A stretch of DNA of 64,000 bases from Sedimentibacter hydroxybenzoicus DSM 7310. Lineage in GTDB: Bacteria > Bacillota > Clostridia > Tissierellales > Sedimentibacteraceae. The notes under the pieces are model-generated. The model ran no database searches. It was not told the origin of the DNA and worked only from the letters and a program-made list of their open reading frames with translations. The stretch's first letter is position 1. The number at the start of each line of letters is the position of its first letter. The DNA is taken from NCBI RefSeq assembly GCF_013403245.1, contig NZ_JACBNQ010000002.1:310001-374000 (forward strand). Direction: 5' to 3'. Shown here in pieces: positions 8,503-17,175 of this stretch. The translations under genes and the position numbers were made by a program.

Positions 8503-8685
8503 CTTATTCAATGCGTCCATTAAATGTTGTAAATCCATTCCGTGAACAGCCGCTGCTTCTTCTAATGTTTCCATTTGAGCTCCGGGGCATCCTACACAAC
8601 CCATTCCGTGCGCCATCAATATTTCTGCAGCCTCAGGTTTAGATTGAATAATTTCACGAATAACCATATCCTTAGTTATAGACAT
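8500..8685 (-). CDS. DUF1858 domain protein
   Basis: A 61-residue protein starting MSITKDMVIREII. The domain is recognised from the VIREIIQSKPEAAEILMAHG stretch and the CVGCPGA cysteine pair near residue 32. DUF1858 proteins form a small helical domain, often with this CxxC, and may bind a metal or a redox partner. Their role is not established. The ATG at 8685 is chosen because GAGGAGG lies directly upstream of it, while an earlier in-frame ATG overlaps that site. The terminal TAA is contributed by hairpin-repeat copy A. Confidence 0.88.
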   Translation of the reverse strand: MSITKDMVIREIIQSKPEAAEILMAHGMGCVGCPGAQMETLEEAAAVHGMDLQHLMDALNK

Positions 8686-8794
8686 AATTTTCCTCCTCAT
8701 TAATTGTTAATTTAATTATACATGATGAAAAATGCAGATTCAACAAAAATTATTAATTACCAACGTATTCCTGCAGATTAGTATTAAAAACTGT

Positions 8795-8823
8795 TTGAAT
8801 CGCAAATTAATGTATGATATACT
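8795..8823 (+). promoter_or_regulatory. sigma-A promoter of coiled-coil gene
   Basis: TTGAAT (8795-8800), 17-base spacer, TATACT (8818-8823), upstream of the start at 8937. Confidence 0.5.
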
Positions 8824-8936
8824 TACAAATGTTAAGAACAGTAAAAATTGTTTTACTTAACTGTTGAATGACGGATAGGTTCTTATGGAAAATAATATAT
8901 AACTTATTTATAGGTTGCAATAAAAGGAGAACTAAT

Positions 8937-9875
8937 ATGCATCGTGAATTAAATGAAAGAATCAGTTATGTTAAAGAGTGCATGGAAAAAAAGAATAAGC
9001 TGAATACTCTTTTAAAACAAACTGAACAAGATATGATCAAGGAAAAATTACTTTTAAATAAGCTTTCAGAAGAATTACGAAAAGAGAATGAAGATGTTTT
9101 AAAATTAGAATCTGCAAATATAACTTCATTGTTTTATGCTATATTAGGAACTAAGGATGAAAAATTAGAAAAAGAAAAGCAAGAGGTATTAAAAGCCCGG
9201 CTTAAATATGACCAATGCAAAAATAATGTTGAATATCTTGCGAAGGAATCAAAAAGATTGGTTGATGAGCTTTCAAAGGTTGAGATATGCGAATCTGAAT
9301 ATGAAGATTTAATCAATAAAAAATTAGCACTTATTAATCTTGAAAATAAAGAAATCAGTGACGAGCTTAAAAATATTATTGAACGTAAAGAAAGCATGCA
9401 TGCCAATATAATTGAAATCGATGAGGCAATAAAGGCGGGAGAGGAAGCATTAACTGAAATTGAAAATACGATTAAAGAGCTTGAAAGTGCCGAAGGATGG
9501 GGTATTGCAGATATGCTGGGCGGCGGTCTTATAGTTACTGCCGTAAAATATGATCATATCGATAAGGCAGGTAAATATGTTGATGAAGCTCAACGAGCCT
9601 TAGGCAGATTTAAAAGAGAAATGTCAGACATAAAAATGATTACCGGTACAGAAATTTCCATAGGCACATTTGAAACATTTGCCGATTATTTTTTCGACGG
9701 TTTGATTTTTGACTGGGTTGTTCAATCTGAAATAGGCAAATCCTTAGATGCTGTTAAAGATACTAAGAATCAGATAGATAAAGCAATGTCAAAGCTTTAC
9801 GAAGAAAAGGTAACCGAAGAATTCATGTTAAAACAACTGGAAGAGAAGATAAAGAGTATTATAGAAAGTGTATAA
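8937..9875 (+). CDS. coiled-coil protein of unknown function
   Basis: 312 residues from the ATG at 8937, which has AAAGGAGA just upstream (an earlier in-frame ATG at 8868 lacks one). Residues 1-190 are almost entirely charged heptad-like helix (long Lys/Glu/Leu runs). A Gly-rich break WGIADMLGGGLIVTAVKYDHI follows near 205-225, then a second helical stretch. The break resembles a short amphipathic or hairpin insertion rather than a transmembrane segment. No enzymatic motif, signal peptide or export signal was seen. It is followed directly by the structured leader at 9890-10013. Family not recognised. Confidence 0.7.
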   Translation: MHRELNERISYVKECMEKKNKLNTLLKQTEQDMIKEKLLLNKLSEELRKENEDVLKLESANITSLFYAILGTKDEKLEKEKQEVLKARLKYDQCKNNVEYLAKESKRLVDELSKVEICESEYEDLINKKLALINLENKEISDELKNIIERKESMHANIIEIDEAIKAGEEALTEIENTIKELESAEGWGIADMLGGGLIVTAVKYDHIDKAGKYVDEAQRALGRFKREMSDIKMITGTEISIGTFETFADYFFDGLIFDWVVQSEIGKSLDAVKDTKNQIDKAMSKLYEEKVTEEFMLKQLEEKIKSIIESV

Positions 9876-9889
9876 AATAAAAAAATAAA

Positions 9890-10013
9890 AATCCGGTGAT
9901 GTCTCGGTAGCCTAGAGTTATGTTGAAAGGCGCTAATTCTGACAAAGACTTTCTTTGGGAGATGAGAGACGGTTAAGCAACTATACCCTCTCATCATTGA
10001 GAGGGTTGTTTTT
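9890..10013 (+). promoter_or_regulatory. riboswitch-like attenuator leader upstream of the YbaK gene
   Basis: Three stems make a three-way junction: P1 GTCTC (9901-9905) with GAGAC (9966-9970), P2 TAGCC (9908-9912) with GGCGCTA (9929-9935) and P3 CAAAGA/TCTTTG (9943-9957). A perfect terminator follows: CCCTCTCA (9986-9993), TCAT loop, TGAGAGGG (9998-10005) and a T-rich tail. GATGAGAG (9961-9968) can instead pair with CTCTCATC (9988-9995), breaking both P1 and the terminator. That is classic aptamer/antiterminator/terminator logic. I could not match the junction to a riboswitch class I remember. Confidence 0.6.
9986..10013 (+). terminator. terminator of the 9.9-kb leader
   Basis: Perfect eight-base-pair stem, TCAT loop and TTGTTTTT tail. 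It also ends transcription from the coiled-coil gene. Confidence 0.85.
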
Positions 10014-10086
10014 ATGCGGCTTCAGGAGCAAAAAAATTGTGAATTTGACCGAGAATATATTATGATTACTAAGGAGGGTTTTATAT

Positions 10087-10557
10087 ATGTCAATAGAAAA
10101 GGTTAGAGAATATCTGAAGAGCTTCGGCAAGGACCGGGATATTCTTGAAATGGATGAATCAACAGCTACGGTTGAATTAGCTGCAAGGGCTCTTGGAACT
10201 GAGGAAGCGAGAATAGCTAAATCACTTTCCTTTTATAACGAAGATAGTGCAATGATTATCGTTGTTGCCGGAGATGCTAAAATTGACAACAAGAAGTTTA
10301 AAGAGCATTTCGGATTTAAAGCAAGAATGCTTGTGCCCGAAGATACGGTAAAATTTACAGGGCATGCAATTGGCGGTGTTTGCCCCTTTGCACTTCCTGA
10401 AAAAGTAACAGTGTACTTAGATGATTCGATGAAAAGGTTTGAAACTATGTTTCCTGCCTGTGGCAGCGGTAATTCCGCAATTGAACTTACACTGAATGAA
10501 TTGGAAGAAATATCGAAATCACAAAAATGGATTGATGTGTGCAAGAATTGGGAATAA
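10087..10557 (+). CDS. YbaK/EbsC (aminoacyl-tRNA deacylase, Cys-tRNA(Pro)-editing type) protein
   Basis: A 156-residue stand-alone editing-domain protein. The fold family hydrolyses mischarged aminoacyl-tRNAs (for example Cys-tRNA(Pro) or Ala-tRNA(Pro)) in the cytosol. Seen: IAKSLSFYNEDSAMIIVVAGD near 48-68, the conserved Lys in DNKKFKEHFG, and the substrate-site loop TGHAIGGVCPFALP near residues 95-108. AAGGAGG lies upstream of the ATG. The gene lies behind an attenuator-like leader, so its expression may be signal dependent. The exact tRNA substrate cannot be read from the sequence. Confidence 0.88.
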   Translation: MSIEKVREYLKSFGKDRDILEMDESTATVELAARALGTEEARIAKSLSFYNEDSAMIIVVAGDAKIDNKKFKEHFGFKARMLVPEDTVKFTGHAIGGVCPFALPEKVTVYLDDSMKRFETMFPACGSGNSAIELTLNELEEISKSQKWIDVCKNWE

Positions 10558-10562
10558 TACAT

Positions 10563-10594
10563 TTGTTATTCTGAGCGTAGTTAAGGATAACAAT
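10563..10594. repeat. short palindrome related to the 6.8-kb inverted repeat
   Basis: TTGTTATTC...GGATAACAA bracket a core TGAGCGTAGTTAAGG that resembles the right arm of 6830-6855. Confidence 0.45.
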
Positions 10595-10619
10595 TAAAAA
10601 AATAAAACAGAAGGATAAT

Positions 10620-11375
10620 ATGATAAACGAATTTTCAAGAACCCAGCTTTTATTGGGCAAGGAAGCAATGGATAAATTAAAGAATGCAAGGGTGGCGGTA
10701 TTTGGCATTGGTGGAGTCGGAACATTTGTTGTAGAGGGATTGGCAAGATGCGGAATAGGAAGCTTTACACTCTTTGATGATGATAAAGTGTGTCTGACAA
10801 ATATTAACAGACAGCTTATCGCCACAAGAAAAACGATCGGTAAAAAAAAGGTGGATGTAATGGCTGAAAGGATTATGGAGATAAATCCCAAAGCAGCAGT
10901 GGAAACACATGCATGCTTTTATTTACCGGAAAATGCTGATCAATTTGATTTTTCGGAATATGATTATATAGTTGATGCTATAGATACTGTTTCTGCGAAA
11001 ATTGAATTGATAGTGAGAGCTAAGGCGGCTAATGTGCCCATCATCAGCAGCATGGGTGCAGGAAACAAATTGAACCCTACAATGCTGGAGGTTGCGGATA
11101 TATATAAAACATCCATGGATCCGCTGGCAAAGGTTATGAGGAATGAGCTCAAAAAAAGAGGAATAAAAAAGTTAAAGGTAGTTTATTCAAAGGAAAAGCC
11201 ATTAACACCTATAGATGAAGATAATATAAGCTGCAAGGATAACTGTGTATGTCCCCCGGGTACTACAAGAAAATGCACACACAGAAGAGCTATACCGGGC
11301 AGCGTATCATTTGTTCCTTCCGTAGCAGGATTAATAATAGCAAGTGAGGTTATAAAAGATATAGCAATTGATTAA
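10620..11375 (+). CDS. tcdA: tRNA threonylcarbamoyladenosine dehydratase (TcdA, E1-like)
   Basis: An E1/ThiF-fold ATPase of 251 residues that cyclises t6A37 of tRNA to ct6A. The nucleotide-binding loop VFGIGGVGTFVVEGLARCG is at about 29-47, with the acidic strand LFDDDKVCLTNINRQ after it and DAIDTVSAKIELI near 121. The C-terminal region has CKDNC and the CVCPPGTTRKCTHRRAIPG stretch with FVPSVAGLIIASEVI, as in TcdA/CsdL rather than MoeB. No CsdE/CsdA is adjacent. An AGAAGGA site precedes the ATG. A terminator follows. Confidence 0.87.
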   Translation: MINEFSRTQLLLGKEAMDKLKNARVAVFGIGGVGTFVVEGLARCGIGSFTLFDDDKVCLTNINRQLIATRKTIGKKKVDVMAERIMEINPKAAVETHACFYLPENADQFDFSEYDYIVDAIDTVSAKIELIVRAKAANVPIISSMGAGNKLNPTMLEVADIYKTSMDPLAKVMRNELKKRGIKKLKVVYSKEKPLTPIDEDNISCKDNCVCPPGTTRKCTHRRAIPGSVSFVPSVAGLIIASEVIKDIAID

Positions 11376-11381
11376 TAAGAG

Positions 11382-11420
11382 ATTCTTCGATACATACTGA
11401 CTGTAACGAAGAATTTTTTA
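11382..11420 (+). terminator. terminator after tcdA
   Basis: ATTCTTCG (11382-11389) pairs with CGAAGAAT (11407-11414), followed by a run of T. Confidence 0.7.
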
Positions 11421-11498
11421 TTTATTTTATTGGTAATTCTGTCGAATAATGTTATATAATAAGTAATCAGTAAAAAATACATTAAGGGAATGGACACG

Positions 11499-12776
11499 AT
11501 GGAGAATGTTGATAAAAAAATTTATAATTATTTGACAGACCCGATTAACGATTTGTTCAATAAAATAAGCAATATTGGAATATATAAAGGACAGGTTATA
11601 GAACCTGTTTTGGATGAAATCAATTTAGGATTTAACAAGCTTGACAAATTGATTAATTTAATCGAAAACATGAATCAGAACGTTTCGTTTGAAGGTATAC
11701 TAAATTACATATACTCAACATTTTCAGAGTTTATACCGTATAATCATATTGGTATTGCTCTGTTAAAGGATGAGAGTAAAGTGTTGGAGGCTTCATACGG
11801 AATTTCTGATGTACATTTAGAGGAGTTGCCTAAAAAGCTTGTTGGAATCAGAGCTAAAGTCAGCGAAACAAGCTTAGAAAATATAGTAAAGTACTGCACT
11901 CCAAGAATTATTAACGATTTAGAAGCTTACACCACCAATAAGGATACTGACTATAACAAAATTTTGCTGCAGGCCGGAATAAAATCGTCTATTACATTGC
12001 CTTTAAGAGTTTACGATAAACCTATAGGAATAATATTTTTTTCCAATACCAAGAAAAACATTTATAATGAAAATCATATTGAATTTTTAGTTACATTATC
12101 AAACAGCATAGCCATAAGTTTAAATAAAAATATATTTATAGACGAAATGCTGTATTCAACATTGCTGGCATTAACTAAAATGGCGGAAGCCCGGGATGAA
12201 GAAACAGCCGAGCATCTTGATAGGATGACTGCATATTCCGTAAAAATAACAGAATTTTTGCTACGTGACAATTTATATTGTGATCAGTTAACAGTTCCTT
12301 TTTTAAAGGGAATCGAAAGATTCAGCCCAATGCATGACATAGGTAAGGTAGGTGTTAAGGATGGCATACTATTAAAGCCGGGCAAGCTGACCTCAGAAGA
12401 GTTTGACGAAATGAAAAAGCATGTAATTTATGGAGCTGACGTTTTAAGAACTGCTGAAAGTAACATAGCAAAGCAAAAATACAGTATGTTTAAAATGGGA
12501 ATTGAAATAGTCGAAGGACATCACGAATGGTGGGATGGTTCAGGGTATCCTTATAATAAGAAAGGATATGAAATTCCGTTAAGTGCGAGAATTGTAGCTG
12601 TTGCAGATGTATTTGATGCTTTAACGAGCAAAAGACCGTATAAAAAGCCGTATGAATTTGAAGAAAGTATAAATCAAATTATTGAAGGCAGCGGCAGTCA
12701 TTTTGACCCCCGTATTATAGATTCGCTTTCAAGATATAGGGATGAGCTTTATGAATTATATTTAAGCTTCCATTAA
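11499..12776 (+). CDS. GAF-like / HD-GYP domain phosphodiesterase
   Basis: About 425 residues. An N-terminal sensor with GAF character (residues about 60-215; YIYSTFSEFIPYNHIGIALL, GIKSSITLPLRVYDKPIG) is followed by an HD-GYP domain that would hydrolyse cyclic di-GMP. The HD motif is MHDIGKVGVKDGILLKPGKL. Downstream come EGHHEWWDGSGYP, the GYP signature, and VAVADVFDALTSKRPYK. All metal ligands expected of an active HD-GYP are visible. The ATG at 11499 is preferred over that at 11490, which abuts the AAGGGA site. Single gene. Confidence 0.88.
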   Translation: MENVDKKIYNYLTDPINDLFNKISNIGIYKGQVIEPVLDEINLGFNKLDKLINLIENMNQNVSFEGILNYIYSTFSEFIPYNHIGIALLKDESKVLEASYGISDVHLEELPKKLVGIRAKVSETSLENIVKYCTPRIINDLEAYTTNKDTDYNKILLQAGIKSSITLPLRVYDKPIGIIFFSNTKKNIYNENHIEFLVTLSNSIAISLNKNIFIDEMLYSTLLALTKMAEARDEETAEHLDRMTAYSVKITEFLLRDNLYCDQLTVPFLKGIERFSPMHDIGKVGVKDGILLKPGKLTSEEFDEMKKHVIYGADVLRTAESNIAKQKYSMFKMGIEIVEGHHEWWDGSGYPYNKKGYEIPLSARIVAVADVFDALTSKRPYKKPYEFEESINQIIEGSGSHFDPRIIDSLSRYRDELYELYLSFH

Positions 12777-12783
12777 AGTAGAG

Positions 12784-12815
12784 AAGGCTGTTGAAAATTT
12801 TTTTTCAACAGCCTT
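12784..12815. terminator. stem-loop after HD-GYP gene
   Basis: Perfect 14-base inverted repeat (AAGGCTGTTGAAAA and its complement) with a T-rich loop. It lacks a T tail on either side, so termination is inferred only from position. Confidence 0.5.
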
Positions 12816-12830
12816 GATTGTACTTCCGGC

Positions 12831-12872
12831 ATAAGCGACTGACACCAAATCAAAGATTTGGGTCATCTGCTT
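12831..12872. repeat. dispersed hairpin repeat, copy B
   Basis: ATAAGCGACTGACACC...GGGTCATCTGCTT unit, in tandem with copy C at a 53-base period that includes the flanking ACTTCCRGC. Confidence 0.85.
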
Positions 12873-12883
12873 TCACTTCCAGC

Positions 12884-12926
12884 ATAAGCGACTGACACCA
12901 AATATAAAATTTGGGTCATCTGCTTA
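12884..12926. repeat. dispersed hairpin repeat, copy C
   Basis: Same unit as copy B. Its terminal TTA (12924-12926) is the stop codon of the FMN reductase gene on the minus strand. Confidence 0.85.
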
Positions 12927-13475
12927 CCTTAATACTTTTAGGGCTTTACTCCAGGCTACAACCTGATTTATCATTTCATTTACTTCATCTTCGTGGCGCG
13001 GATCAGGTTTGAATTCGCTCATATTTATAAAATCAGTAAATAAACTTAACATTACCTGAGCTCGGACATCAGCCATATGAAGCTCACCTGCTATTTGTCT
13101 TAAATGTTCCACTGCACGGGCACCGCCTGCACTACCGTAGCTGACAAAACCCGCAGCTTTATTTTTCCATTCAACATTAAGATAATCAATGGCATTTTTC
13201 AATGCACCCGGTACGCTGTGATTATATTCTGCAGTTACAAATATGTAACCGTCAAATTCATTTATTTTTTGTGACCATTTTTTAGTGTGTTCCTTCTGAT
13301 ATTGCTGCATCATTGCAGGATACGGTTCATCATAAAGCGGCAAATTATATTCAGCCACATCAACTAATTCAAACTGTACGTCATTTCTTTTCTTTGATAT
13401 ATCATAAACCCATTTAGCAACGGCTTCTCCGTTTCTCCCCGGCTTTGTGCTTCCTAAAATTATAGCTATTCTCAT
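12924..13475 (-). CDS. NADPH-dependent FMN reductase family protein
   Basis: A 183-residue flavodoxin-like-fold flavoprotein (ChrR/azoreductase-type family), expected to bind FMN and use NAD(P)H to reduce quinones, azo compounds or metal ions. The phosphate-binding loop ILGSTKPGRNGEAVAKWV is at residues 6-23, followed by FVTAEYNHSVPGALKNAIDYL near 77-97 and GFVSYGSAGGARAVEHLR near 110-127, all typical. An AGGAGG site is upstream. The stop codon lies within hairpin-repeat copy C. Monocistronic. Confidence 0.9.
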   Translation of the reverse strand: MRIAIILGSTKPGRNGEAVAKWVYDISKKRNDVQFELVDVAEYNLPLYDEPYPAMMQQYQKEHTKKWSQKINEFDGYIFVTAEYNHSVPGALKNAIDYLNVEWKNKAAGFVSYGSAGGARAVEHLRQIAGELHMADVRAQVMLSLFTDFINMSEFKPDPRHEDEVNEMINQVVAWSKALKVLR

Positions 13476-13695
13476 AATTTTAAACCTCCTATTAATAAAT
13501 GTTATGCCTTATTAATACCCTAAAAATTAAAATTTAAACACCTCGGTATATAATAGAAAATCGATTGGACAACATGTAAATTAATTAGAAAATAAATGTT
13601 TGCTTGATTATTATGTATTGTAAAGGATGTAAAAATATGTTAATATTAATTTAAATAAAAAGCTTTATGATATGAATAGAAGGGAAATTAAGATT

Positions 13696-14568
13696 ATGAA
13701 AAATTATGTTATTGTAACAGATTCTACGGCAGATCTACCTGTTGATATTATTGAAGAATATAATTTGACGGTAGTTCCTTTGAGTTATAGCTTTGAAAAT
13801 GAAAATTATATAAATTATCCTGATCATAGACAATTGGGGATAAAGGAATTCTATGAAAGAATTAAAAAAGGTGAACGTTCAACTACTACTCTTGTAAATG
13901 CAAAAACATTTGAAGATTATTTAACCCCTTTATTAGAAGCTGGAAATGATATTTTATATTTAGCATTTTCATCACCTCTTAGCGGTACGTATAGCTCTTC
14001 CTTAATAGCAAGGCAAGAACTGTTGGAAAAATATACGGATGCAAGAATAGAATGTATTGATACCCTGTCTGCATCAATGGGTGAAGGTCTTCTGGTTTAT
14101 TATGCCGCTAAAATGAAACAGGAAGGTAAAAGCCTCGATGAAGTAAGTAAGTGGATTTCAGACAATAAGCTTCAATTATGTCATTGGTTCACCGTAGACG
14201 ACTTAAATCATTTGAAGCGTGGAGGCAGAATAAATGCAATGACTGCAACCATAGGTACAGCTCTTGGTGTTAAGCCGATATTACACGTTGATAATGGAGG
14301 ACACTTGGTACCTGTTACAAATGTCAGAGGCAGAAAAAAGTCTATAAATGCCTTACTGGAGCAAATGGAAGCAACGTGTATAAATCCTGAAGAAAATTCG
14401 GTTTTTATAAGTCATGCTGATTGTCTGGAAGATGCTGAATACTTAGGTAATTTAATTAAAGAAAAACTAAACGTAAAAGAGGTTGCAATCAACTTTATTG
14501 GTCCCGTAATAGGGTCTCATACAGGACAGGGAGCTTTGGCATTGTTTTTCTTCGGTAAAGAAAGATAA
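13696..14568 (+). CDS. DegV family fatty-acid-binding protein (second of two)
   Basis: 290 residues from the ATG at 13696, chosen because AGAAGGGA sits 11 bases upstream of it (an earlier ATG at 13672 lacks a site). Landmarks: VTDSTADLPVDII at the N-terminus, FSSPLSGTYSSS near 98, TVDDLNHLKRGGRI near 171, ISHADCLEDAEYL near 238 and the C-terminal IGSHTGQGALALFF. It conforms better to the DegV consensus than the gene at 940. It probably binds a fatty acid for FakA or another kinase. The CPBP gene follows 29 bases later. Confidence 0.9.
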   Translation: MKNYVIVTDSTADLPVDIIEEYNLTVVPLSYSFENENYINYPDHRQLGIKEFYERIKKGERSTTTLVNAKTFEDYLTPLLEAGNDILYLAFSSPLSGTYSSSLIARQELLEKYTDARIECIDTLSASMGEGLLVYYAAKMKQEGKSLDEVSKWISDNKLQLCHWFTVDDLNHLKRGGRINAMTATIGTALGVKPILHVDNGGHLVPVTNVRGRKKSINALLEQMEATCINPEENSVFISHADCLEDAEYLGNLIKEKLNVKEVAINFIGPVIGSHTGQGALALFFFGKER

Positions 14569-14597
14569 TAAGATAGTAAAATTATATTAATGAGGCT

Positions 14598-15278
14598 ATG
14601 AATAATTATAAAAGAAGGATAATAACATCAGGCATAATGATTATAGCATGTATATTAATGTACTTGGTAGAATCCTATATCAGGCCTGACTATGCAATTA
14701 AATCACTTTACAAAATAATTATATTTGCAGGACTGCCTTTAATTTATTGTGCATTTGACAAGGAAGTAAGGTTTAAAGAATATTTCAGAATAAATGATAA
14801 AAAACAAATAAAATTTGCTGTGATGCTCGGGCTGGGTGTTTATCTGCTTATACAGGCAGGCTATTATATTCTCAAAGGATTTATTGATTTAGATAATATT
14901 GCAATGAATCTTGAAAATAACCTGAGCATCAACAAGGACAATTTTATCTTTGTTTCACTTTATATATCATTTATTAATTCTCTGCTTGAGGAATTGTTCT
15001 TCAGAGGATTCGGTTTCATAACTCTCCGTAAGTTCTCATCGAAAAGGTATACATACATAATCAGTTCACTTGCATTTTCTGTTTACCATGTGTCCATACT
15101 TGCCAATTGGTTTAACATAATAATTTATGCATTGTTTATAACAGGCTTATTTGTAACGGGCTTATTCTTTAACCGGCTGAACGACAGATATAACAATATA
15201 CTTAACTCGTGGATTGTGCATATGTGTGCAAATTTTTCTATCAATACCATAGGCCTTATGATGTTCGGGATGATATAA
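14598..15278 (+). CDS. CPBP (CAAX/Abi) family intramembrane metalloprotease
   Basis: A 226-residue protein with about six or seven hydrophobic segments. The first CPBP motif is LLEELFFRGFGF (Glu-Glu and Arg, near residues 130-141), followed by AFSVYHVSILANWFN (His near 160) and the later FNRLNDRYNNILNSWIVHMCANF with a third His. These are the catalytic residues of glutamate-type intramembrane proteases. Bacterial members process or protect against peptides, or have unknown roles. There is no bacteriocin gene nearby. Probably co-transcribed with the DegV gene. Confidence 0.87.
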   Translation: MNNYKRRIITSGIMIIACILMYLVESYIRPDYAIKSLYKIIIFAGLPLIYCAFDKEVRFKEYFRINDKKQIKFAVMLGLGVYLLIQAGYYILKGFIDLDNIAMNLENNLSINKDNFIFVSLYISFINSLLEELFFRGFGFITLRKFSSKRYTYIISSLAFSVYHVSILANWFNIIIYALFITGLFVTGLFFNRLNDRYNNILNSWIVHMCANFSINTIGLMMFGMI

Positions 15279-15296
15279 CTGTATAATAACTATAAG

Positions 15297-15337
15297 AAAA
15301 ATACTGCAAACTAAAAAGATGTTTGCAGTATTTTTTA
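15297..15337. terminator. bidirectional terminator
   Basis: AATACTGCAAAC and GTTTGCAGTATT flank a nine-base loop, with A-run and T-run on the two sides. It serves the CPBP gene and the convergent small gene. Confidence 0.85.
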
Positions 15338-15339
15338 TA

Positions 15340-15468
15340 CTATTTCATTTCACCGCCGCCTGAAGGGTTTTGTGCTTGATAAGCAACTAATACACAGCCT
15401 AATTCACTTTCCATTTTTTTAATCTTTTTTTCCTGTTCGTCAGTTAATTTTGCTATTTGCTGTTTCAT
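15340..15468 (-). CDS. small 42-residue hypothetical protein
   Basis: Begins MKQQIAKLTDEQEKKIKKME and ends NPSGGGEMK. The ATG at 15468 has AAGGAG seven bases upstream, which decides the start. The longer in-frame extension has none. The N-terminal half is a charged helix and the tail has a GGG stretch. Similar very short Lys/Glu-rich proteins are seen in Clostridia, but I do not recognise a family. It lies alone, followed by the bidirectional terminator. Confidence 0.65.
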   Translation of the reverse strand: MKQQIAKLTDEQEKKIKKMESELGCVLVAYQAQNPSGGGEMK

Positions 15469-15688
15469 ACATACTCCTTGTATTGTTCTGTTTTTCCATG
15501 CTGTTTCAATTGCAGTATATATTGGAAGAAGCATCACGGATGCCTTTAAAATATACATTTAGTATTGCATGACGAATTAAAAATATTTAATTTTTTTATT
15601 ACATTTATATTAATTATTTATTTTAAGTTTTTCTAATTTTTTTGGTTTATCGCAAGATAATACTTTTCAATAAGATTAAATAAGATAA

Positions 15689-17032
15689 TCATATACCTTT
15701 TACGCAACTATGTCTCCTGCTCAATAATACATAAGCTACAGGCAGAGTTAATATTTCTGCAAGTGGTACGGATATCCATATACCGTTATTTCCTAAAAAC
15801 ATAGGTAATACCATCAATAACGGAAGAAGTAAAAGCAAACACCTGCATAAGGATATAACCACAGACTCCTTCCAATGCCCTATAGATTGCATATATGAGG
15901 CTAAAAGAATGTTCATACCGGATACAAACAAAGCCGGAAAATAATAAATAGTTGCAGTAGCAGCCGCTTCAACAAGCTCTATATCATTATCAGCAAATAC
16001 ATTCACCGGAATTTCAGGATATTTAAATAAAAGTAAATATGCTATTATTCCAATTGCCGAAGATATGCAAAGGCTGATTTTTAAAATTGTTCGTATATTG
16101 TTTTTTTCATTGGCTCCATGGTAAAAGCTTATTAGCGGTTGTGAACCTTCTGCCATACCTAAAAATACCGACAAGACTATTAAAGCTATATATCCGACTA
16201 TCCCAAATGCCGCAAAGCCTAAAGCACCTATGTGTATTCCTATTGCAATATTAACGCACAGTGTTGTTATACCAAGTGCGAATTCCATAATAAATGAAGG
16301 TATTCCCCTTAAAAGTATTTCATAGATAATTTTCAAATCCATTTTTACATTTTCAAGATATAAATTACCTTTTTTCAACATAAAATGCGGCAGCATTATT
16401 ATTATACTAATTAACGGACCCAGGCCGGTAGCTATTGCAGCGCCTCCAATCCCCATTTTTAAAGGCCCCATGAAATACCAGTCTAAAAATACATTAGACA
16501 GTGCGCCGATAATCTGAGCAGTCATTGCAAGCCTTGGCTGAGAATCATTTCTAAGCCAGGTGCACATGGCATAGCTGAACATAAAGGCAGGAGAAAATGC
16601 AAAAAAATATGACAAATATTCAACTACCAAAGCCATTATGTCCGAAGTAGCTCCTAACATCCTTGCGAGGGGATTTATAAATATCAAGCTGATTGCTGCT
16701 ATCAGTACAGAAGCTATGGCCAACAATCTGACAGATATATTAAAAATATCTCTTGCTTTTTTATGCTCTCTTCTGCCGTTTTTAACTGAAATCAGCACAC
16801 CTGCCCCCACTGATACAAGCATACTTAAAGAAAGCAATACTTCTACGACGGGCACACCGACAGTTACTGCTGCCAGAGGTTCTCTTCCAAGCATTCTTGC
16901 CACGAAAATTCCGTCAACTACGATGTATAACGAGTTAAAAATGAGACCTGCTATTCCGGGTATAATGTAGGACAATAATTGCCTTAATATACTTATTGAC
17001 TGATTTTCCGCTGCTGTTTTACAATTTTTCAT
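15689..17032 (-). CDS. MATE family multidrug/antimicrobial efflux transporter
   Basis: A 447-residue, twelve-segment cation-coupled exporter of the MATE superfamily (MepA/DinF-like). It starts MKNCKTAAENQS at 17032, where GGGAGG precedes the ATG. The family pattern PGIAGLIFNSLYIVVDGIFVAR occurs in the first helix pair, and GIGGAAIATGLG-type and GIPSFIMEF segments follow. The internal repeat of two six-helix halves is visible. Upstream lies a 150-base leader with its own terminator, so expression is probably attenuated in response to some signal. Substrate unknown. Confidence 0.9.
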   Translation of the reverse strand: MKNCKTAAENQSISILRQLLSYIIPGIAGLIFNSLYIVVDGIFVARMLGREPLAAVTVGVPVVEVLLSLSMLVSVGAGVLISVKNGRREHKKARDIFNISVRLLAIASVLIAAISLIFINPLARMLGATSDIMALVVEYLSYFFAFSPAFMFSYAMCTWLRNDSQPRLAMTAQIIGALSNVFLDWYFMGPLKMGIGGAAIATGLGPLISIIIMLPHFMLKKGNLYLENVKMDLKIIYEILLRGIPSFIMEFALGITTLCVNIAIGIHIGALGFAAFGIVGYIALIVLSVFLGMAEGSQPLISFYHGANEKNNIRTILKISLCISSAIGIIAYLLLFKYPEIPVNVFADNDIELVEAAATATIYYFPALFVSGMNILLASYMQSIGHWKESVVISLCRCLLLLLPLLMVLPMFLGNNGIWISVPLAEILTLPVAYVLLSRRHSCVKGI

Positions 17033-17049
17033 ACTAATCCTCCCAAGAT

Positions 17050-17097
17050 AAAAATAAAAACGGCAGACCTGATGCAACCTCAGGCCTACCGTTGCGA
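17050..17097 (-). terminator. leader terminator just ahead of MATE gene
   Basis: In minus-strand sense, AACGGTAGGCCTGA pairs with TCAGGTCTGCCGTT and is followed by TTTTTATTTTT, ending about 10 bases before the ribosome site. Confidence 0.75.
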
Positions 17098-17170
17098 TTT
17101 TGTTTTCTCATTTTAAAGATATATTATTCTCCGGCGAGCATAATATATGAGATGTATTCACTTTACATTG
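17098..17170 (-). promoter_or_regulatory. structured 5' leader of MATE gene (possible riboswitch)
   Basis: Between promoter and terminator the RNA can form a long hairpin: TCTCAT (17147-17152, minus sense) with ATGAGA (17106-17111), and the inner stem ATATATTAT with ATAATATAT, capped by a loop containing CTCGCCGGAG. Terminator-controlled leaders of MATE genes in Clostridia include the guanidine-IV (mepA) class. Membership here is not shown. Confidence 0.45.
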
Positions 17171-17175
17171 ACCAC

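Noticed and set aside
9890-9985. Fluoride, ydaO, lysine, SAM, TPP, purine or cobalamin riboswitch
   Set aside because: None of their conserved core sequences as I recall them is present.
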